From Fusibacter sp. A1 (GTDB lineage: Bacteria; Bacillota; Clostridia; Peptostreptococcales; Acidaminobacteraceae), in assembly GCF_004125825.1 (NCBI RefSeq), contig NZ_QQWI01000006.1:248001-312000 (forward strand): a stretch of 64,000 bases of DNA, given 5' to 3'. The translations under genes and the position numbers were made by a program. Of the stretch, positions 15,584 through 24,717 are shown piece after piece. The notes beneath the pieces are model-generated. The model had not been told where the DNA came from. It saw only the letters and a program-made list of their open reading frames with translations, and made no database searches. The number at the start of each line of letters is the position of its first letter. Within the stretch, counting starts at the first letter, position 1.

Positions 15584-16603
15584 CTACTGATTCAAAAAAT
15601 AGGTTTGAACATCTACAAGCTCGTCACACAAGTCCCAAATATCATCGCCTCTATTGGACACTGCGTAAAGATAGTCGTTCGAATCGTGCTTGTAGGCCGA
15701 CCTGAACGATACTCCGGCATCGCCACCGACGATGAATGAGATTTTCTTGTTGCCACTGATTCTAACGAATACTCCGAGTCCATAGTATAAGTTCAGTTCC
15801 TCATTAAGCAGCACCTGACCTGCAAGCATTTGATTCACAAGTTCTGGACTTAACAAGATTCCATCATAAAGACCTTTCCATATCGCATATAATTCCTCGC
15901 CTGTCGTATAGATGCCTCCGTCACCGCCCGCCTGGATAGGCAGCTTGTAGATGTTGGTGAACCATGCGCCATCTTGCTCATAATAACCGTATGCCGTATT
16001 ATGAGGCAGTCCGTTAAAGGCATGTACACCTGTTCTTGAGAGCCCAAGGGGTTTTAGGATGAACTCTTCTATGCACTTCTTGTAACTCATTCCAGAAAGC
16101 TTCTCAATCAGCATCGCCAAATAGACAAATCCGCCGTTGGAATATTTATATTTTTCACCAGGTTCAAAGTTCATCTTTTTGTCAAAAAACATGGGAAGAT
16201 AGTCCATGGGTGAAACCAACTTCTGAACCGGCACCTCAAGTTCAAACGCGTCAAAGTCCTCAATCAGATCCTCATCATAATAGTCAGGCATGCCTGAGGT
16301 ATGGGTCAGCAGATGCTTGATCGTGATATCCGGATTGTACTCCGCCGAGTCGATCTTCAAGATGCTTGCGGCCTTGGTGTCTAAGGTAACTTTCCCTTCG
16401 TCCACCAGCTTTAGCATGGCGATCGCTGTAAACATTTTTGTGCCGGATGCGATACCGAACAGAGTATCCCCATCGATGGGTAGCTTGTTTTCAAAGTCCC
16501 TGTATCCCTTGATCTGATCAAGGATTACTTGACCTTTTGAAACGATTTTCACCTGTCCGCTTAAATCAAAGGCCTCTAATTTTTTAGTCAATTCACCAAT
16601 CAT
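15584..16603 (-). CDS. Beta-lactamase (class C-like) / serine hydrolase family protein
   Basis: Serine hydrolase of 339 residues with the penicillin-binding fold. SGTK at 53-56 is the SxxK nucleophile motif, YSN at 154-156 the second motif, and HTSG around 101-104 is family-typical. No signal peptide or membrane anchor is visible, so it is probably cytoplasmic and acts as an esterase or peptidase rather than a secreted beta-lactamase. It starts two bases after the stop of the threonine aldolase-like gene, forming a two-gene operon. Confidence 0.9.
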   Translation of the reverse strand: MIGELTKKLEAFDLSGQVKIVSKGQVILDQIKGYRDFENKLPIDGDTLFGIASGTKMFTAIAMLKLVDEGKVTLDTKAASILKIDSAEYNPDITIKHLLTHTSGMPDYYDEDLIEDFDAFELEVPVQKLVSPMDYLPMFFDKKMNFEPGEKYKYSNGGFVYLAMLIEKLSGMSYKKCIEEFILKPLGLSRTGVHAFNGLPHNTAYGYYEQDGAWFTNIYKLPIQAGGDGGIYTTGEELYAIWKGLYDGILLSPELVNQMLAGQVLLNEELNLYYGLGVFVRISGNKKISFIVGGDAGVSFRSAYKHDSNDYLYAVSNRGDDIWDLCDELVDVQTYFLNQ

Positions 16604-16605
16604 TC

Positions 16606-17700
16606 TTAACCTCTTTTCTGATTTGCGCTGATACCGATTTGCTTTAACTCCGCTATCGCACGGTCGATCTTTTCATCACCGATCAGGCCGTATTCATCGC
16701 CAATGTAAATCTCAGCTTTAGCCAGCCCGTTCGCTCGATTTTGAAGGCCTCCGAACAGCGCGACATCAGAAGACTCCATTACCTTTATCAGCTGACCCGT
16801 CACGTCATCAGCCCTTTCATTAAAGTGGACATGAAACATGTTGCACACAGGCACTTCTGGTAGGATTTTTATACCTTCTACCTGGCTGAGCTTACTCGCA
16901 TATTCCACGGCTTGTTCATAATAGCCTTGCATTCTGTCTTTTCTTAATTCATAGGCATGAGAAGCGGTAACCACATAGGGATACAGGTGATAAAGGTCTC
17001 CACCATGCCTTCGCTTCCATACTTTCGACTTTTCAGTAAATGCTTTCTCGCCGGCAAGTATTGCTCCTGTGACTCCAGCAAGCCCCTTATAGAAGGAGAT
17101 GTAAACAGAATCGAAAAGCTCACAAACCTCTTGAGCGCTCTTTTCATAGTAAGGCAGACACTCGAACAGCCTAGCACCGTCAAGATGCGTATGGATGCCT
17201 CTACTTTTCAAATACATCACCATTTCAACCAGATCGGTCCACGAAGGCAGTTGTCCGCCTATCTCCCTTTGTGGAAGTTCAAACAGCACGACCGCTACTT
17301 GACCTAAGTGTACAAGGTCTTCAAGTGTGAACAGGCGCTCCTTGTCACCAAGGAGAACAGTCTTGATACCGTGAAGCTCTTTTAAACCGTCCTGCTCATG
17401 AATTTCTAAGTGGCATAAGGGATGATAGGCCACTTTCTTGTTTTTCTCCCTATCGCACCAGATTCTTAGCGCTATTTGCTGGGCCATCGTTCCGCTAGGG
17501 AAAAACACGGAAGCTTCCTTGCCAAGGACCTCGGCCATTTGATTCTGAAAGGACTCGATCACGCTCCCTGTGCCGTACATGTCAGGCATCAGGTTTTCAT
17601 CAAGTGTTTCAAACACTTTCATTTGCTCTTTCATCGGCGCCAGCCTATGTCCGCGCACCTTGTGCTTTGTCGCCCTTAAAACTTCCATGTATGATTTCAT
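16606..17700 (-). CDS. Threonine aldolase/beta-eliminating lyase family PLP enzyme
   Basis: Fold-type I PLP enzyme of about 364 residues, related to low-specificity L-threonine aldolase (threonine to glycine and acetaldehyde). The PLP-binding lysine is in SFYKGLAG (Lys206, counting from the TTG before the ATG), and HLDGARLF (173-180) carries the PLP-ring Asp and Arg. FFPSGTMAQQ (68-77) is the phosphate-binding loop. ATG at 17700 follows AGGAGG by nine bases. Next to the serine hydrolase gene, with no glycine metabolism genes nearby. Confidence 0.88.
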   Translation of the reverse strand: MKSYMEVLRATKHKVRGHRLAPMKEQMKVFETLDENLMPDMYGTGSVIESFQNQMAEVLGKEASVFFPSGTMAQQIALRIWCDREKNKKVAYHPLCHLEIHEQDGLKELHGIKTVLLGDKERLFTLEDLVHLGQVAVVLFELPQREIGGQLPSWTDLVEMVMYLKSRGIHTHLDGARLFECLPYYEKSAQEVCELFDSVYISFYKGLAGVTGAILAGEKAFTEKSKVWKRRHGGDLYHLYPYVVTASHAYELRKDRMQGYYEQAVEYASKLSQVEGIKILPEVPVCNMFHVHFNERADDVTGQLIKVMESSDVALFGGLQNRANGLAKAEIYIGDEYGLIGDEKIDRAIAELKQIGISANQKRG

Positions 17701-17793
17701 CAAAAAAAACCTCCTATCTACTAGTCTAATTAAAGTCTAGCATATTGAAGGAGGTAATAATCTTTTAAATTGTTTTTTCCACTTTGGGTTTTA

Positions 17794-18855
17794 TCAGTTG
17801 AACCTCAGCTCGATCGTCACCGGATTATGGTCGCTAAACTCAAATCCAAGGTCGTGACCTTTGACATCGACGATTTCAAGATTAGGTGATACCAAAAATC
17901 CGTCGATGATTGTGACAAAGGTCTCATCGGCGATATAATCCGTGACAAGGTCTCTAACCGTCATCACCGAATCATCCACGCCCCATTTGAACCCTGTTTC
18001 CGTCAGCTCAGTGCTGATTTGAACAAGCCAGGTCGGCCAGTTGGCCATAAAGTCCGGATCGCTCAACTGCACATCCGAAATCAGCTGGTTCCAATCCCCA
18101 CCCAAGAGCACGTAGTTTCCAGCTTCGTACTGCTCGTTGATGTACCTCTTAAGGTGTGCCACCTGCTGATTTCTTAGAAGTCCGCCTTCATCGTATGCGG
18201 ATAAGTGCAGGTTGACTACAACAAGGTTCTTGCCGTTATCAAGCGGAAGGTTGGTTTCGATAAAACATCTGTCAAGCTCTACAAGCTTCATCGGCCATGA
18301 TTCCTGTCCTTCAAGCTGGTGCCTTTTGGCATCGTCCATAAGGTACTTCGAAAAGATGCCCATACCCGCGTCCACATGTCCCATCGGCGACATAAGTGGC
18401 ACCGGAACCCAGATGGCATTGTAGTTGTAGGCGAAGACACTGCTGTAATCATCAAAGCGCCTTTTAAGTAAATCGAGCTCGTTTAAGTTATAGCTTCGCG
18501 ACGCTTTAACGTCGATTTCTTGTATCAGATAAATATCAGATTGTATCTCAGACATGAACTCCATTGAAGCATCCATATTGTCCATGGTCTTTTCAAGACT
18601 ATCGGACCTGCTGTTGACGCCGCCGTCTGCAAAAAAGTTTTGTGACTTGTCAAGACCGCCATAACCTATGTTGAAGGTGGTCACTTTAAAACCGGTCTCA
18701 TGGCTAAGTACAGTTTTACTGCTTTGAACCACCTCGAGTGCTTCAATGGGCTGATGCACTTGATTGGCAAGTGTCAGATATCCTATAAAGAGACCGCATG
18801 CCACAAAGAATGTAAGTAGGATGACAAGTACCGCTTTGACCGTTTTCTTAACCAT
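17794..18855 (-). CDS. Membrane-anchored endonuclease/exonuclease/phosphatase (EEP) family protein
   Basis: Protein of 353 residues with one N-terminal transmembrane segment (about 7-29) and an extracytoplasmic EEP domain. Catalytic markers include the N-terminal TFNIGYGG, a QEID metal-site Glu, GDWNQ and the C-terminal SDHNPV His. EEP enzymes cleave phosphodiester bonds in nucleic acids, inositol phosphates or phospholipids. As the last gene after the lipase and glycerol genes, a phospholipid or glycerophosphodiester target is plausible, but this is inference. The gap to the lipase gene is 21 bases. Confidence 0.85.
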   Translation of the reverse strand: MVKKTVKAVLVILLTFFVACGLFIGYLTLANQVHQPIEALEVVQSSKTVLSHETGFKVTTFNIGYGGLDKSQNFFADGGVNSRSDSLEKTMDNMDASMEFMSEIQSDIYLIQEIDVKASRSYNLNELDLLKRRFDDYSSVFAYNYNAIWVPVPLMSPMGHVDAGMGIFSKYLMDDAKRHQLEGQESWPMKLVELDRCFIETNLPLDNGKNLVVVNLHLSAYDEGGLLRNQQVAHLKRYINEQYEAGNYVLLGGDWNQLISDVQLSDPDFMANWPTWLVQISTELTETGFKWGVDDSVMTVRDLVTDYIADETFVTIIDGFLVSPNLEIVDVKGHDLGFEFSDHNPVTIELRFN

Positions 18856-18876
18856 GTTCCCCCCCGTAAGCTTTGA

Positions 18877-19800
18877 TTATATCTCGATTTTTCTATTGAT
18901 CCAAGCGATGACATCCTCATAGACTTCTCCGCGATTGGCCTCGTTGAGCATTTCATGCCGCCCCTTTGGATAAAGGAGAATCTCTGTGTCGAAACCGAGA
19001 TTTTTATAATACTCACCGGTCTTCATGACTCCTGTCTCACATTCACCGCAAGGATCGTTCGATCCGGATAAAACCAGTACCGGAATCTGTGGTTCATTAA
19101 ACACAGGTTTATTTTTGTAAAGCAGGTGATAAAGCCCGTCGATGAAATTCACAAAAAAGCTAGTTGGGTGAATTTGACCGCACAGCGGGTTCTCGATATA
19201 CTTATCCACTTCTTCCTCCACTGTAGATAGCCAGTCAAAGGGAGTGCGCGGATCTTTAATTTGTGCGTTGAACTTACCGAAGGAAAGCTTGTCCAACCGT
19301 TTTGAGGGTTCGTCCTTAAGATTGAACACCGATTCGATTTTAGCGATCGTTCCAGCACCGATCAGTTCCATCTTTGAAGGAAAACCGGTACCTGAAAACA
19401 CGATGGCATCCGCTTCGTGCTCGTACTTCTTCAAAAATGCTCTTGCGACGTAAGAACCCATGCTGTGCCCGTAAACGACTTTAGGAAGGCCGGGGAAGTC
19501 CTTGGCTGCCATATCGACAACTGTCTTTAAGTCTTCCACCATCTTGTTCCAACCATCCTCACCGATATAACCGAGTTTTCCAGCGGCGGCTGCAAGTTGA
19601 CCATGTCCTCTATGGGAATGCCCGTAGACTACAAATTGATTATCTACAAGAAACTGCGCGAATGCCTCATATCTTAAAATCGACTCCGCCATTCCATGTG
19701 ACAATACAATAATGGCGCGAGGCTGACTGTCCTCGCTATACCATTTATGCCCCTCAAGCTTCACTTCGTTAAACGAATCAAATTCAAAATCCGTTCTCAT
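18877..19800 (-). CDS. Monoacylglycerol lipase-like alpha/beta hydrolase (serine aminopeptidase S33 family)
   Basis: Alpha/beta hydrolase of 307 residues. GHSMG (111-115) holds nucleophile Ser113. HSHRGHG (61-67) and SHGMAES near 34-40 form the oxyanion and lid-side pattern seen in monoacylglycerol lipases. SGSNDPCGE carries the acid and GRHEMLNE the catalytic His. It begins three bases after the dhaL stop codon. Cotranscription with dhaK, dhaL and gldA suggests it releases glycerol from monoglycerides for the pathway. Confidence 0.87.
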   Translation of the reverse strand: MRTDFEFDSFNEVKLEGHKWYSEDSQPRAIIVLSHGMAESILRYEAFAQFLVDNQFVVYGHSHRGHGQLAAAAGKLGYIGEDGWNKMVEDLKTVVDMAAKDFPGLPKVVYGHSMGSYVARAFLKKYEHEADAIVFSGTGFPSKMELIGAGTIAKIESVFNLKDEPSKRLDKLSFGKFNAQIKDPRTPFDWLSTVEEEVDKYIENPLCGQIHPTSFFVNFIDGLYHLLYKNKPVFNEPQIPVLVLSGSNDPCGECETGVMKTGEYYKNLGFDTEILLYPKGRHEMLNEANRGEVYEDVIAWINRKIEI

Positions 19801-19803
19801 ACC

Positions 19804-20439
19804 TTACACCTCGATATTCTCCGCTATTTTTGTAAAGATGATTCCAAGCGCCATGGCACCGGCATCGGGAAACCCGACACTGCGCTCACCGACATAAGAC
19901 GCCCTACCTCTTGATGCTACCATCGTTTTTGTCTTTTCTGCGCCTTCAACTGCCGCCTTGGCTCCGTTCAATAAGGCTGTCATCACATCGGTATCCGCCT
20001 GAGCGCTTTCTTTCAAGGCTTCGACTGTCGGAATCAACGCATCCAGCAAAGTTTTATCACCAAGTACCGCTTTTCCACGCTTTTGAATCGCATCTACTGC
20101 GCTTTGCATCATCTGTGCGAACTCCTGAACGCTTAGCTGCGTCTTTCCTGTCGCGAACTTACCGGCACCCCTGAATGCAGATCCCCATATAGGACCAGAT
20201 GCGCCTCCGCAGTGTTCTGTAATAATCATACCACAATCTTTTAAAAATGTGCCTATGCACTCCTCAGAAAGCGTCTCCCACTGAATGTTCAATTCCTTAA
20301 ATCCCTTGGCGATTGACATCCCGAAATCGCCATCACCTGCCACGGAGTCCAGTTCACAAAAGTAGACTTCGTTTTGAATGATCACACCCGACATGTATGC
20401 TACAATTTCTCTGATATTTTTTGTTGTCAACTGACCCAT
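19804..20439 (-). CDS. dhaL: Dihydroxyacetone kinase, ADP-binding subunit DhaL
   Basis: All-helical nucleotide-binding subunit of 211 residues (the family is about 210). The Asp cluster ELDSVAGDGDFG (29-40) binds Mg-ADP. The usual GDGDHG His is Phe here. The C-terminal loop ASRGRASYVGERS-VGFPDAGA matches DhaL/DhaK2. It works with DhaK to phosphorylate dihydroxyacetone. In PTS-type systems a DhaM subunit re-phosphorylates the bound ADP, and no dhaM lies in this window. Gap to dhaK is 39 bases. Confidence 0.93.
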   Translation of the reverse strand: MGQLTTKNIREIVAYMSGVIIQNEVYFCELDSVAGDGDFGMSIAKGFKELNIQWETLSEECIGTFLKDCGMIITEHCGGASGPIWGSAFRGAGKFATGKTQLSVQEFAQMMQSAVDAIQKRGKAVLGDKTLLDALIPTVEALKESAQADTDVMTALLNGAKAAVEGAEKTKTMVASRGRASYVGERSVGFPDAGAMALGIIFTKIAENIEV

Positions 20440-20478
20440 AGTATCCCTCTTTCTTCTCTTATGTGCTAAATTTCAAGC

Positions 20479-21471
20479 TTATTTAAAAGCAATCGTATCA
20501 GCTGATTCGTTCAGATAAGCCTTGAGTCTTTCATCTAGTCTGAGTATCGTAACCGATGCTCCAGCCATATCTATCGCCGTCATATAATTGCCTACATAGC
20601 TGTTTACAACCGCGATTCCATGCTCCTTCAAAACATTTCTGACAGAACGGTTGAGCACATATAGCTCTTGTAGCGGCGTAGCTCCAAGTCCGTTGATCAT
20701 AAGGGCGATTTCGCCGCCTGATTCCACTGGCATATCCTCAAGTATTCTATCTACCATCTTGACTGCGATCTCATCCGAGGTAAGCACCTTCTCTCTTGCG
20801 ATACCGGGCTCGCCGTGGATTCCCACACCAAACTCCATCTCATCGTCTGAAAGTGTGAATGTAGGTGTGCCCTTTGCAGGCACCGTGCAAGAAGTCAGGG
20901 CAAAGCCTATGCTCCTTACATTTTCAATCGTCTTAAGCGCTACTTCTTTTACAGCCGTCAGGTCAAGTCCGGCTTCTGCGGCGGCACCTGCGATCTTTTG
21001 AACAAAAACGGTTCCTGCGACACCTCGTCTGCCCACTGTATAAAGGCTGTCCTGAACCGCCACATCATCATTGACATAGACGCTTTCGACAAGTAAATCA
21101 TCATCTTCAACGGCCATTTCAGCCGCCGCATCAAAGTTCATGCAGTCACCCGAATAGTTCTTGACAATCAGCAGAGTCCCTTTTGACGACGCCGTATGTT
21201 TAATGGCCTTATACACTTGAATTGTAGACGGTGATGCGAAAACATCGCCACAAACCGCCGCATCAAGCATACCCCTACCGACAAAGCCCGCATGGGCAGG
21301 CTCATGACCGCTTCCGCCTCCACAAATCAGTGTCACCTTATCCTTGTTGAGGTCTTTTCTTACCATCGATTTACTGTTACTGTGAAATACAAGTCGATCG
21401 GGATGTGCGAGCGCCATGCCCTCACACATCTCCACCACTAAGGATTCAGGCGTATTGATGATCTTTTTCAT
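20479..21471 (-). CDS. dhaK: Dihydroxyacetone kinase, substrate-binding subunit DhaK
   Basis: Protein of 330 residues, standard for DhaK. The dihydroxyacetone site is formed by GGGSGHEPAHAGFVG (51-65), NYSGD, and the covalent-binding His in GIHGEPG near residue 218. It converts dihydroxyacetone to DHAP together with DhaL. Its start codon overlaps the gldA stop codon by one base (TAATG), indicating translational coupling. Confidence 0.95.
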   Translation of the reverse strand: MKKIINTPESLVVEMCEGMALAHPDRLVFHSNSKSMVRKDLNKDKVTLICGGGSGHEPAHAGFVGRGMLDAAVCGDVFASPSTIQVYKAIKHTASSKGTLLIVKNYSGDCMNFDAAAEMAVEDDDLLVESVYVNDDVAVQDSLYTVGRRGVAGTVFVQKIAGAAAEAGLDLTAVKEVALKTIENVRSIGFALTSCTVPAKGTPTFTLSDDEMEFGVGIHGEPGIAREKVLTSDEIAVKMVDRILEDMPVESGGEIALMINGLGATPLQELYVLNRSVRNVLKEHGIAVVNSYVGNYMTAIDMAGASVTILRLDERLKAYLNESADTIAFK

Positions 21472-22559
21472 TACATACCTCCCAGGTTATCGGCAGAGAC
21501 AATCGCAGCACAGACATCTTCTTCAGTTACTTTGAATGGCATGTTGTAAATCGTCTCACCTTCGGCGCAGGCGAGCTTTGCAATCGCCTTCACTTTTTCC
21601 GGTGTCACTTCGCTGATTCCAAGATCCTTAAGTGTGGTCGGTAGTCCGACTGACCTATTGTAGCTTATCACTCGTTCCAGTTCCTCAGAGCTTGCGTTTT
21701 CAAGAACCAGCTGGACAAGAACACCGAAAGCGACTTTTTCTCCATGGTAGTAGTGATGTGTCTCTTCGATCGCTGTAAGTCCGTTATGAACCGCATGTGC
21801 AGCGGCTAGTCCGCTGCTTTCAAAACCCAGTCCACTTAAGAGTATGTTCGCCTCTATTATGTTTTCAAGCGCCGTAGTCACCACATTGCCTTCACAGGCG
21901 GCTTTTGCTTTTGTAGAATCTTCAAGCAGTGTCTCATAACAAAGTGTTGCAATCGCTACTGCGGCTTTCGTGCTTTTTCCACCTGGAATATTGTCAGCGA
22001 ATGACTTTTCACAAGCTCTCGCTTCAAAGTAAGTCGATAAGGCGTCGCCCATGCCTGCAACCAGGAACCGAACAGGAGCTTTGGCGATAACCGAAGAATC
22101 CACCAAGACCAGATCCGGGTTCTTCGTAAAGAACATGTACTCGTCGAACTCGCCGTTTTCAGTGTAGATGACGGCAAGACTGCTGCACGGCGCATCTGTT
22201 GAGGCGATGGTTGGAATGACGATCACTGGCAGTTTCTCAAAGTGGCTGATCGCTTTTGCCGTATCCAGCGCCTTACCTCCGCCAAGACCGATGATCACAT
22301 CACAGGCTTCTTCCTTAGCGACTTCTCTCAATCGTTTGATCTCGATATGGGTGCATTCGCCACCAAAGTTGCCGTAGACAGCATCGAACTTCTGCTTGGC
22401 TTTAGCGGCATTTAATTCGTTATCCATCCTTTTAAGGTCGTCGTCTGAAGCGACGATCAGCGCCTTGGTTCCATAAGTTTCAATGGCTGCACCTAGTTCG
22501 TGCAACATGTCTTTTCCTTGTTGATAGCGTGATGGTGCGATCAGTATTCTTTTCATCAT
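21471..22559 (-). CDS. gldA: Glycerol dehydrogenase
   Basis: Iron/zinc alcohol dehydrogenase family protein of 362 residues that oxidises glycerol to dihydroxyacetone with NAD+. GLGGGKALDTAK is the NAD pyrophosphate loop. Metal ligands are the Asp in GMGDALSTYFEAR and His in LAAAHAVHNGL and YYHGEKVAFG. First gene of the gldA-dhaK-dhaL-lipase-EEP operon. A TATAAT at 22604-22599 without a good -35 lies upstream, as expected for an activator-dependent promoter. Confidence 0.95.
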   Translation of the reverse strand: MMKRILIAPSRYQQGKDMLHELGAAIETYGTKALIVASDDDLKRMDNELNAAKAKQKFDAVYGNFGGECTHIEIKRLREVAKEEACDVIIGLGGGKALDTAKAISHFEKLPVIVIPTIASTDAPCSSLAVIYTENGEFDEYMFFTKNPDLVLVDSSVIAKAPVRFLVAGMGDALSTYFEARACEKSFADNIPGGKSTKAAVAIATLCYETLLEDSTKAKAACEGNVVTTALENIIEANILLSGLGFESSGLAAAHAVHNGLTAIEETHHYYHGEKVAFGVLVQLVLENASSEELERVISYNRSVGLPTTLKDLGISEVTPEKVKAIAKLACAEGETIYNMPFKVTEEDVCAAIVSADNLGGM

Positions 22560-22598
22560 ATTCTCCTTTTAGCTCCATGAAATCGTTTGCTTGTCACC

Positions 22599-22604
22599 AT
22601 TATA
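22599..22604 (-). promoter_or_regulatory. Probable activator-dependent promoter of the glycerol operon
   Basis: Minus-strand TATAAT (22604-22599), 40 bases before gldA. No recognisable TTGACA stands 17 bases upstream. A short dyad GGAC/GTCC at 22629-22642 lies near the -35 zone and is a candidate site for the PocR-AraC regulator. Confidence 0.5.
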
Positions 22605-22692
22605 ACTTCATGCAAACTCAAAAGCATCGGACAAACCAGTCCAAAACTGCCATAAACATAGCACAAAGTGAAAATTTTCTGATAATTCAAAT

Positions 22693-22716
22693 AAAAAAAA
22701 ACAGCACATTGTGCTG
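22693..22716 (-). terminator. Terminator of the PocR-AraC regulator gene
   Basis: CAGCAC (complement of 22711-22716) and GTGCTG arms with a 3-base loop, followed by nine T residues at 22701-22693 on the minus strand. Confidence 0.85.
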
Positions 22717-22723
22717 AATTGTT

Positions 22724-23716
22724 TTATTTCATAGAATTTTGATGGTCTAGCACCTTCTTCAGATGATAGCTTTTTCTATACTGAGTCGGTGTCACACCCG
22801 TCTGCCTTTTAAATAGTTTAATAAAGTAGCTCGAATTGTCATACGCCAGTGTATCCGCGATCTGACTGACCCCTAGCTGACTTTCCTTCAAGAGGTCTTC
22901 AGCCCTCTGTATTTTCAACTTGTTCTGGTAAGCTGAAAAGCTCATACCTGTCACTCTATTGAAGGACTTGCTGAAATAGCTTAAGCTTACATTGCAAAGT
23001 GTAGCCATTTCCTCGGCATATACGTGATCGCCTGTATGTTGCTCCAAGAACACAAGCGCAGGTTTTAAGAAGTCGACATTGAAGTGGGTCTGCAAAAGCT
23101 CGTCACTCAGGGGAGTATGCTCCGACTGAACGACCTGTTTACTTGACTGTGTCTTGCTGATTACGCCGGGGTGTACCGATTTCATTATCGCACTCTCAAC
23201 ATTGTACCTGGCGATATGCGACAACATCGCGGCGATCGCCTCCACTTTCTCAAGTGTCATGACCGGCAGCGCCTCGTACAGTGTAGACAACCGCTCTTCT
23301 AAGGCGACTTCAGCTACACTTGCTTTACCACTGACGATGCGTTCAAGGGAGTTGACACTACTTTCATCCGACAACCTGACTTGACCGGCCATGATCGCCC
23401 CGATATACTGGCCGTTTGCGATAATTGGAACCGCCAGGTCCACAAGGCCCCTATGGCAAATATAAATGTACGGCTTTTGAATCCTCGCAGCCTCGAGACC
23501 ACCTCTGGAATCACACTTTTGACAAAGGTCCCTATACTTGTCGTCCGATCTGACTGCTTGACAATGCGCGCTGCTATAGCTGTGCGCTGTAAAGGGCACC
23601 CCTTTGTAATCCACGGTGACTACCGCCATGTCCGTGGCTCGTGAAATGTCGTTCTGCACTTGCTGAAACTGATTGACGTCTATGATGTCTTCAAGCTTAT
23701 ATAACTCTTTTTGCAT
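22724..23716 (-). CDS. PocR-domain AraC family regulator of glycerol/dihydroxyacetone use
   Basis: Regulator of 330 residues. The N-terminal PocR sensory domain (about 5-150) has conserved cysteines in HCQAVRS, LCQKCDSRGG and YICHRGLVDLAVPI. AraC helix-turn-helix pairs lie at about 230-325 (EEMATLCNVSLSYFSKSF, VSQIADTLAYDNSSYFIKLF). PocR domains sense small polyols or keto compounds such as propanediol or dihydroxyacetone. The gene lies directly upstream of gldA-dhaKL on the same strand and most likely activates that operon. Start at ATG 23716, with CGGTGG upstream, rather than GTG 23725. Confidence 0.92.
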   Translation of the reverse strand: MQKELYKLEDIIDVNQFQQVQNDISRATDMAVVTVDYKGVPFTAHSYSSAHCQAVRSDDKYRDLCQKCDSRGGLEAARIQKPYIYICHRGLVDLAVPIIANGQYIGAIMAGQVRLSDESSVNSLERIVSGKASVAEVALEERLSTLYEALPVMTLEKVEAIAAMLSHIARYNVESAIMKSVHPGVISKTQSSKQVVQSEHTPLSDELLQTHFNVDFLKPALVFLEQHTGDHVYAEEMATLCNVSLSYFSKSFNRVTGMSFSAYQNKLKIQRAEDLLKESQLGVSQIADTLAYDNSSYFIKLFKRQTGVTPTQYRKSYHLKKVLDHQNSMK

Positions 23717-23733
23717 TTTGACCACCGTTTCTC

Positions 23734-23781
23734 AAAATTATGGGATATGTTTATCCTATAATTTTGCCAGCCCCCTGTCAA
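23734..23781 (-). promoter_or_regulatory. Promoter and 32-base palindrome ahead of the PocR-AraC gene
   Basis: Minus strand TTGACA (23781-23776), 17-base spacer, TAGGAT (23758-23753). A 32-base inverted repeat (23734-23765) covers the -10 and start region: arms AAAATTAT(A/G)GGATA with one mismatch around a 4-base centre. It is well placed for autoregulation, or it could fold as a leader hairpin. Confidence 0.75.
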
Positions 23782-23796
23782 TTGAAGAAAGTACTC

Positions 23797-24621
23797 CTAA
23801 CCTAAGGCCACATCCAAGACCATCATCACGGTAAAACCGATCATGCATCCGATTGTGGCGATATCAGTTTTTGACCCGCCTTCTTCCCTTTGGGCTTCTG
23901 GAATCAGTTCTTCCACCACTACATAGATCATGGCACCTGCTGCAAATGCCAAAGCATAAGGTAGAATCGGCTGCATTTTGACAACCGCATACGCGCCAAG
24001 CACACCGGCGATAGGTTCTACGATACCAGATGCCTGACCGTACATGAAAGCCTTTGTTCTACTAAATCCTTCACGTCTTAGAGGTATGGATACGGCAGCA
24101 CCTTCTGGAAAGTTTTGAAGACCGATACCGATCGCTAGGGCTATGGCTCCAGCAAGCGTCGCCGTTCCACCGATACCGGCAGCAACTGCGCCAAAGGCGA
24201 CACCGACCGCCAGGCCTTCTGGAATATTATGCAGTGTGATGGCAAGCACCAAGAGCACACTTCGTTGCCAATTGGTTTTAACACCCTCAGCCTGTGACGT
24301 ATCAAGTCCCATATGAAGGTGAGGAAGTAGCTTGTCCACAAGGTACAGGAACGCCCCCCCACTTAAGAATCCGATCGCCGCTGTCAAAAATGCGATCTGT
24401 CCCAAGTCTTCCGCCATGCTGATTGCCGGTGCCAACAGGGACCAGAAGCTTGCGGCGATCATCACGCCCGCAGCAAAACCCAACATACCGTTTAAAACTG
24501 TCTTGTTGATCGATTTAAAGAAAAATACGAGTCCTGCGCCAAGGGCTGTGACGCCCCATGTAAATAACGTTCCTATTAGAGCCTGCTGTACAGGTCCAAA
24601 TTGCTCAAACCATTGGATCAT
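23797..24621 (-). CDS. ZIP family divalent metal transporter (GufA-like)
   Basis: Membrane protein of 274 residues with about eight transmembrane helices. The metal-site motifs [14 protein letters not shown] (TM4) and [13 protein letters not shown] (TM5) carry the His and Glu ligands of ZIP transporters. It probably imports zinc, iron or manganese. A perfect Fur-family box lies in its promoter, which fits a metal-repressed importer. Single gene with AGGAGG before the ATG. Confidence 0.93.
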   Translation of the reverse strand: MIQWFEQFGPVQQALIGTLFTWGVTALGAGLVFFFKSINKTVLNGMLGFAAGVMIAASFWSLLAPAISMAEDLGQIAFLTAAIGFLSGGAFLYLVDKLLPHLHMGLDTSQAEGVKTNWQRSVLLVLAITLHNIPEGLAVGVAFGAVAAGIGGTATLAGAIALAIGIGLQNFPEGAAVSIPLRREGFSRTKAFMYGQASGIVEPIAGVLGAYAVVKMQPILPYALAFAAGAMIYVVVEELIPEAQREEGGSKTDIATIGCMIGFTVMMVLDVALG

Positions 24622-24637
24622 TTTGTTCCTCCTATAA

Positions 24638-24663
24638 AATTGTAATGATTACAATTCATTATA
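24638..24663 (-). promoter_or_regulatory. Fur/Zur/PerR-type box overlapping the ZIP gene promoter
   Basis: Perfect 19-base palindrome AATTGTAAT-G-ATTACAATT at 24638-24656, directly downstream of a minus-strand TATAAT (24663-24658). Binding of a Fur-family repressor here would block transcription start. TTGTAATNATTACAA resembles Zur/PerR consensus more than the classic Fur box. Confidence 0.8.
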
Positions 24664-24717
24664 ACCTTGAATACTTCTTTTTCCTAGTTGAATTTTTATC
24701 ACATCAAGGGGCTCTAT

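Noticed and set aside
15584..16603. Beta-lactam resistance gene
   Set aside because: No export signal and only general serine-hydrolase motifs; more likely an esterase or peptidase.
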